From: CAZTCJ01 sp964612085
GTDB lineage: Bacteria; Pseudomonadota; Alphaproteobacteria; JAJFIK01
Direction: 5' to 3'
Assembly (NCBI GenBank): GCA_964612085.1
Contig: CAZTCJ010000059.1
Location: forward strand, 1-24,957
DNA length: 24,957 bases
Below, piece after piece: positions 23,990 to 24,957 of this stretch. The position numbers and the translations under genes were made by a program. The number at the start of each line of letters is the position of its first letter. Position 1 is the first letter of the stretch. The notes below the pieces were generated by a model. It saw only the letters and a list, made by a program, of their open reading frames with translations. It did not search any database and was not told the DNA's origin.

Positions 23990-24530
23990 AGCCCGGAGGA
24001 AATCCTCCGGCTTTTCGCTGGTCGAGCTCATGGTGGTTTTGGTCATCATGGGGCTCGTGGCCTCCGCCGTCATCCTCACGCTGCCGGGATCGGGCGAGGG
24101 CCTGCCGGACGAGGCGGACCGGTTCGCGGCGGCGCTCGACCGGGCCAGTCAGGAGACGATCCTATCAGGCCTGGCTTTGGGCGTTCGCGTCGGGCCGGAG
24201 GGCTATGAGTTCGTCCGGCTGACGCGCCGGGGCGACTGGGCCGTGATCGAGGGTACGAAGAGTTTGGATGCGTCGCCCTGGTATGACGGCACCCAGATTG
24301 TGATCGAGCAGAGCGCCTATCGTCTGGGGGCGGACGGGATCGGGGGCCGGGTCCGGGATCAGGAAAGCCGGGAGGCCAGGGCGCGGGAAGCCGGTCTGCC
24401 CGACATCCGTTTCGATCCGACAGGGCTTGTGACGCCGTTCCGGATTGCGTTGGAGCGGGACGGCAGCAGATATGTGGTGTCTGGCGATGCAACGGGAACC
24501 ATTGCGGTTACGGCCGACAACAGCTTCTGA
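23958..24530 (+). CDS. gspH: Minor pseudopilin GspH
   Basis: A 190-residue minor pseudopilin. The start at 23958 gives an 18-residue basic leader (MPISAIGKRSKARRKSSG) followed by FSLVELMVVLVIMGL, with Glu at mature position 5. GAGGG at 23948-23952, five bases upstream, supports it; longer in-frame starts at 23925 and 23931 would make an unusually long leader. The rest contains RFAAALDRASQETILSGLALGVRV, a GspH-type segment. The gene overlaps gspG by 32 bases, suggesting translational coupling. Confidence 0.85.
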   Translation: MPISAIGKRSKARRKSSGFSLVELMVVLVIMGLVASAVILTLPGSGEGLPDEADRFAAALDRASQETILSGLALGVRVGPEGYEFVRLTRRGDWAVIEGTKSLDASPWYDGTQIVIEQSAYRLGADGIGGRVRDQESREARAREAGLPDIRFDPTGLVTPFRIALERDGSRYVVSGDATGTIAVTADNSF

Positions 24531-24876
24531 CGGCTTTACGCTCATCGAAGTGCTGGTCGCCCTGGCGGTGTTCTCCATTGCCGTGCTCGCCCATCTCAAT
24601 CTGCAGACGGAAAACACCCGCACCGCCAGCAGCCTGCAGGACAAGGCCATCGCGCAGATCGTCGCCGAGAACCGGATCGCCGAGCTGCTGCTCCTCGAAA
24701 TACCGCCCGATCTGGGCACGGAAAGCGGCGAAGAGGCAATGGCCGGACAGAATTGGGTGTGGGAGCAGATCGTCACGCGCACGCCTGGCGCCGATCTCCG
24801 CCAGATCGACGTCAGTGTCCGGATCGAAGACGCCGAGCAGGTGCTGGCCTCCGTCACCGCCTTCCGGAGGCCTTGA
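24487..24876 (+). CDS. gspI: Minor pseudopilin GspI
   Basis: A 129-residue minor pseudopilin. A 16-residue leader (MQREPLRLRPTTASDG) precedes FTLIEVLVALAVFSIAVLA, with Glu at mature position 5. The following NLQTENTRTASSLQDKAIAQIVAENRIAELLL is typical GspI sequence. The start at 24487 was chosen for leader length; ATG 24472 is an alternative, and neither has a strong Shine-Dalgarno. It overlaps gspH by 44 bases, so initiation probably depends on ribosomes finishing gspH. The TGA stop at 24874 shares a base with a following ATG. Confidence 0.88.
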   Translation: MQREPLRLRPTTASDGFTLIEVLVALAVFSIAVLAHLNLQTENTRTASSLQDKAIAQIVAENRIAELLLLEIPPDLGTESGEEAMAGQNWVWEQIVTRTPGADLRQIDVSVRIEDAEQVLASVTAFRRP

Positions 24877-24957
24877 TGTCTTTTCGTTTGATTGCCTGGC
24901 CAGCGTTCGGGGTCCCCAATCGATCCACTGGATCGATTGGGGTGGCCCCTCACTCCC
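24876..24957 (+). CDS. Possible truncated or interrupted gspJ start
   Basis: An ATG at 24876 shares a base with the gspI stop (TGATG), exactly where gspJ is expected in gsp operons, and the frame stays open to the window end (27 codons, beginning MSFRLIAWPAFGV). The prepilin motif GF-TLxE expected within the first ~25 residues is absent, and the frame runs straight into the inverted repeat at 24914-24942. Either gspJ is interrupted here, or the last bases are not contiguous genomic sequence, or this is not a gene. Confidence 0.25.
   Translation, partial: MSFRLIAWPAFGVPNRSTGSIGVAPHS
24914..24942. repeat. Perfect 13-bp inverted repeat near the window end
   Basis: CCCCAATCGATCC at 24914-24926 is the exact reverse complement of GGATCGATTGGGG at 24930-24942, separated by ACT. 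A further GGGG (24909-24912) and CCCC (24946-24949) flank it in pairing orientation. It is not followed by a T-tract. It may be a palindromic mobile repeat, one end of an inserted element, or a sequence-end artefact. Confidence 0.7.

Noticed and set aside
22454..24079. 541-codon antisense frame over gspF and gspG
   Set aside because: Same reason: low-complexity His/Gln/Arg-rich product opposite intact gsp genes.

Overview
The window is about 25 kb of GC-rich bacterial DNA with tightly packed genes. The gene families point to a Gram-negative alphaproteobacterium: a general secretory (type II) operon, a TonB-dependent outer-membrane receptor, an outer-membrane-type lipoprotein, and the three-gene N-acetylglutaminylglutamine amide (NAGGN) osmolyte cluster known from rhizobia and pseudomonads. 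The class and order are inferred from gene content only; no rRNA or other phylogenetic marker is present.

Layout. (1) Positions 1-437 are a gene-free leader with a good sigma70-type promoter candidate. (2) Positions 438-5097 (+) hold the NAGGN operon: asparagine-synthetase-like amidotransferase, the GNAT/ATP-grasp synthetase ngg, and an M42-family peptidase. A GC-rich hairpin follows. (3) Positions 5157-7276 (+) hold a Pho-box-like double repeat, an endonuclease/exonuclease/phosphatase-fold hydrolase and an acetamidase/formamidase-family protein. (4) Positions 7286-10534 (-) form one unit transcribed leftward: a YcaQ/AlkZ-type HTH_42 DNA glycosylase, a small membrane protein and a sodium:solute symporter. 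The last two overlap by one base. (5) Positions 10664-11233 (+) encode a secreted TPR protein. (6) Positions 11234-11916 contain no convincing gene but several structured elements. (7) Positions 11917-17551 (+) encode a 947-residue lipoprotein, built as a TDGG linker plus two duplicated domains, and a 901-residue TonB-dependent receptor. (8) From 17595 to the window end (+) there is a possible small ORF and then gspC-D-E-F-G-H-I, with a possible broken or truncated gspJ start in the last 80 bases. A perfect 13-bp inverted repeat lies 15 bases before the window end.

How the parts fit. The first operon makes and turns over an osmoprotectant dipeptide. The second unit may respond to phosphate limitation. 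The most interesting region is 11.8-25 kb. There a large, probably surface-directed lipoprotein is encoded next to a TonB-dependent receptor and directly upstream of a type II secretion operon. I infer a SusD/SusC-like binding-lipoprotein and receptor pair whose lipoprotein may be carried to the cell surface by the adjacent secretion system. The substrate cannot be read from the sequence.
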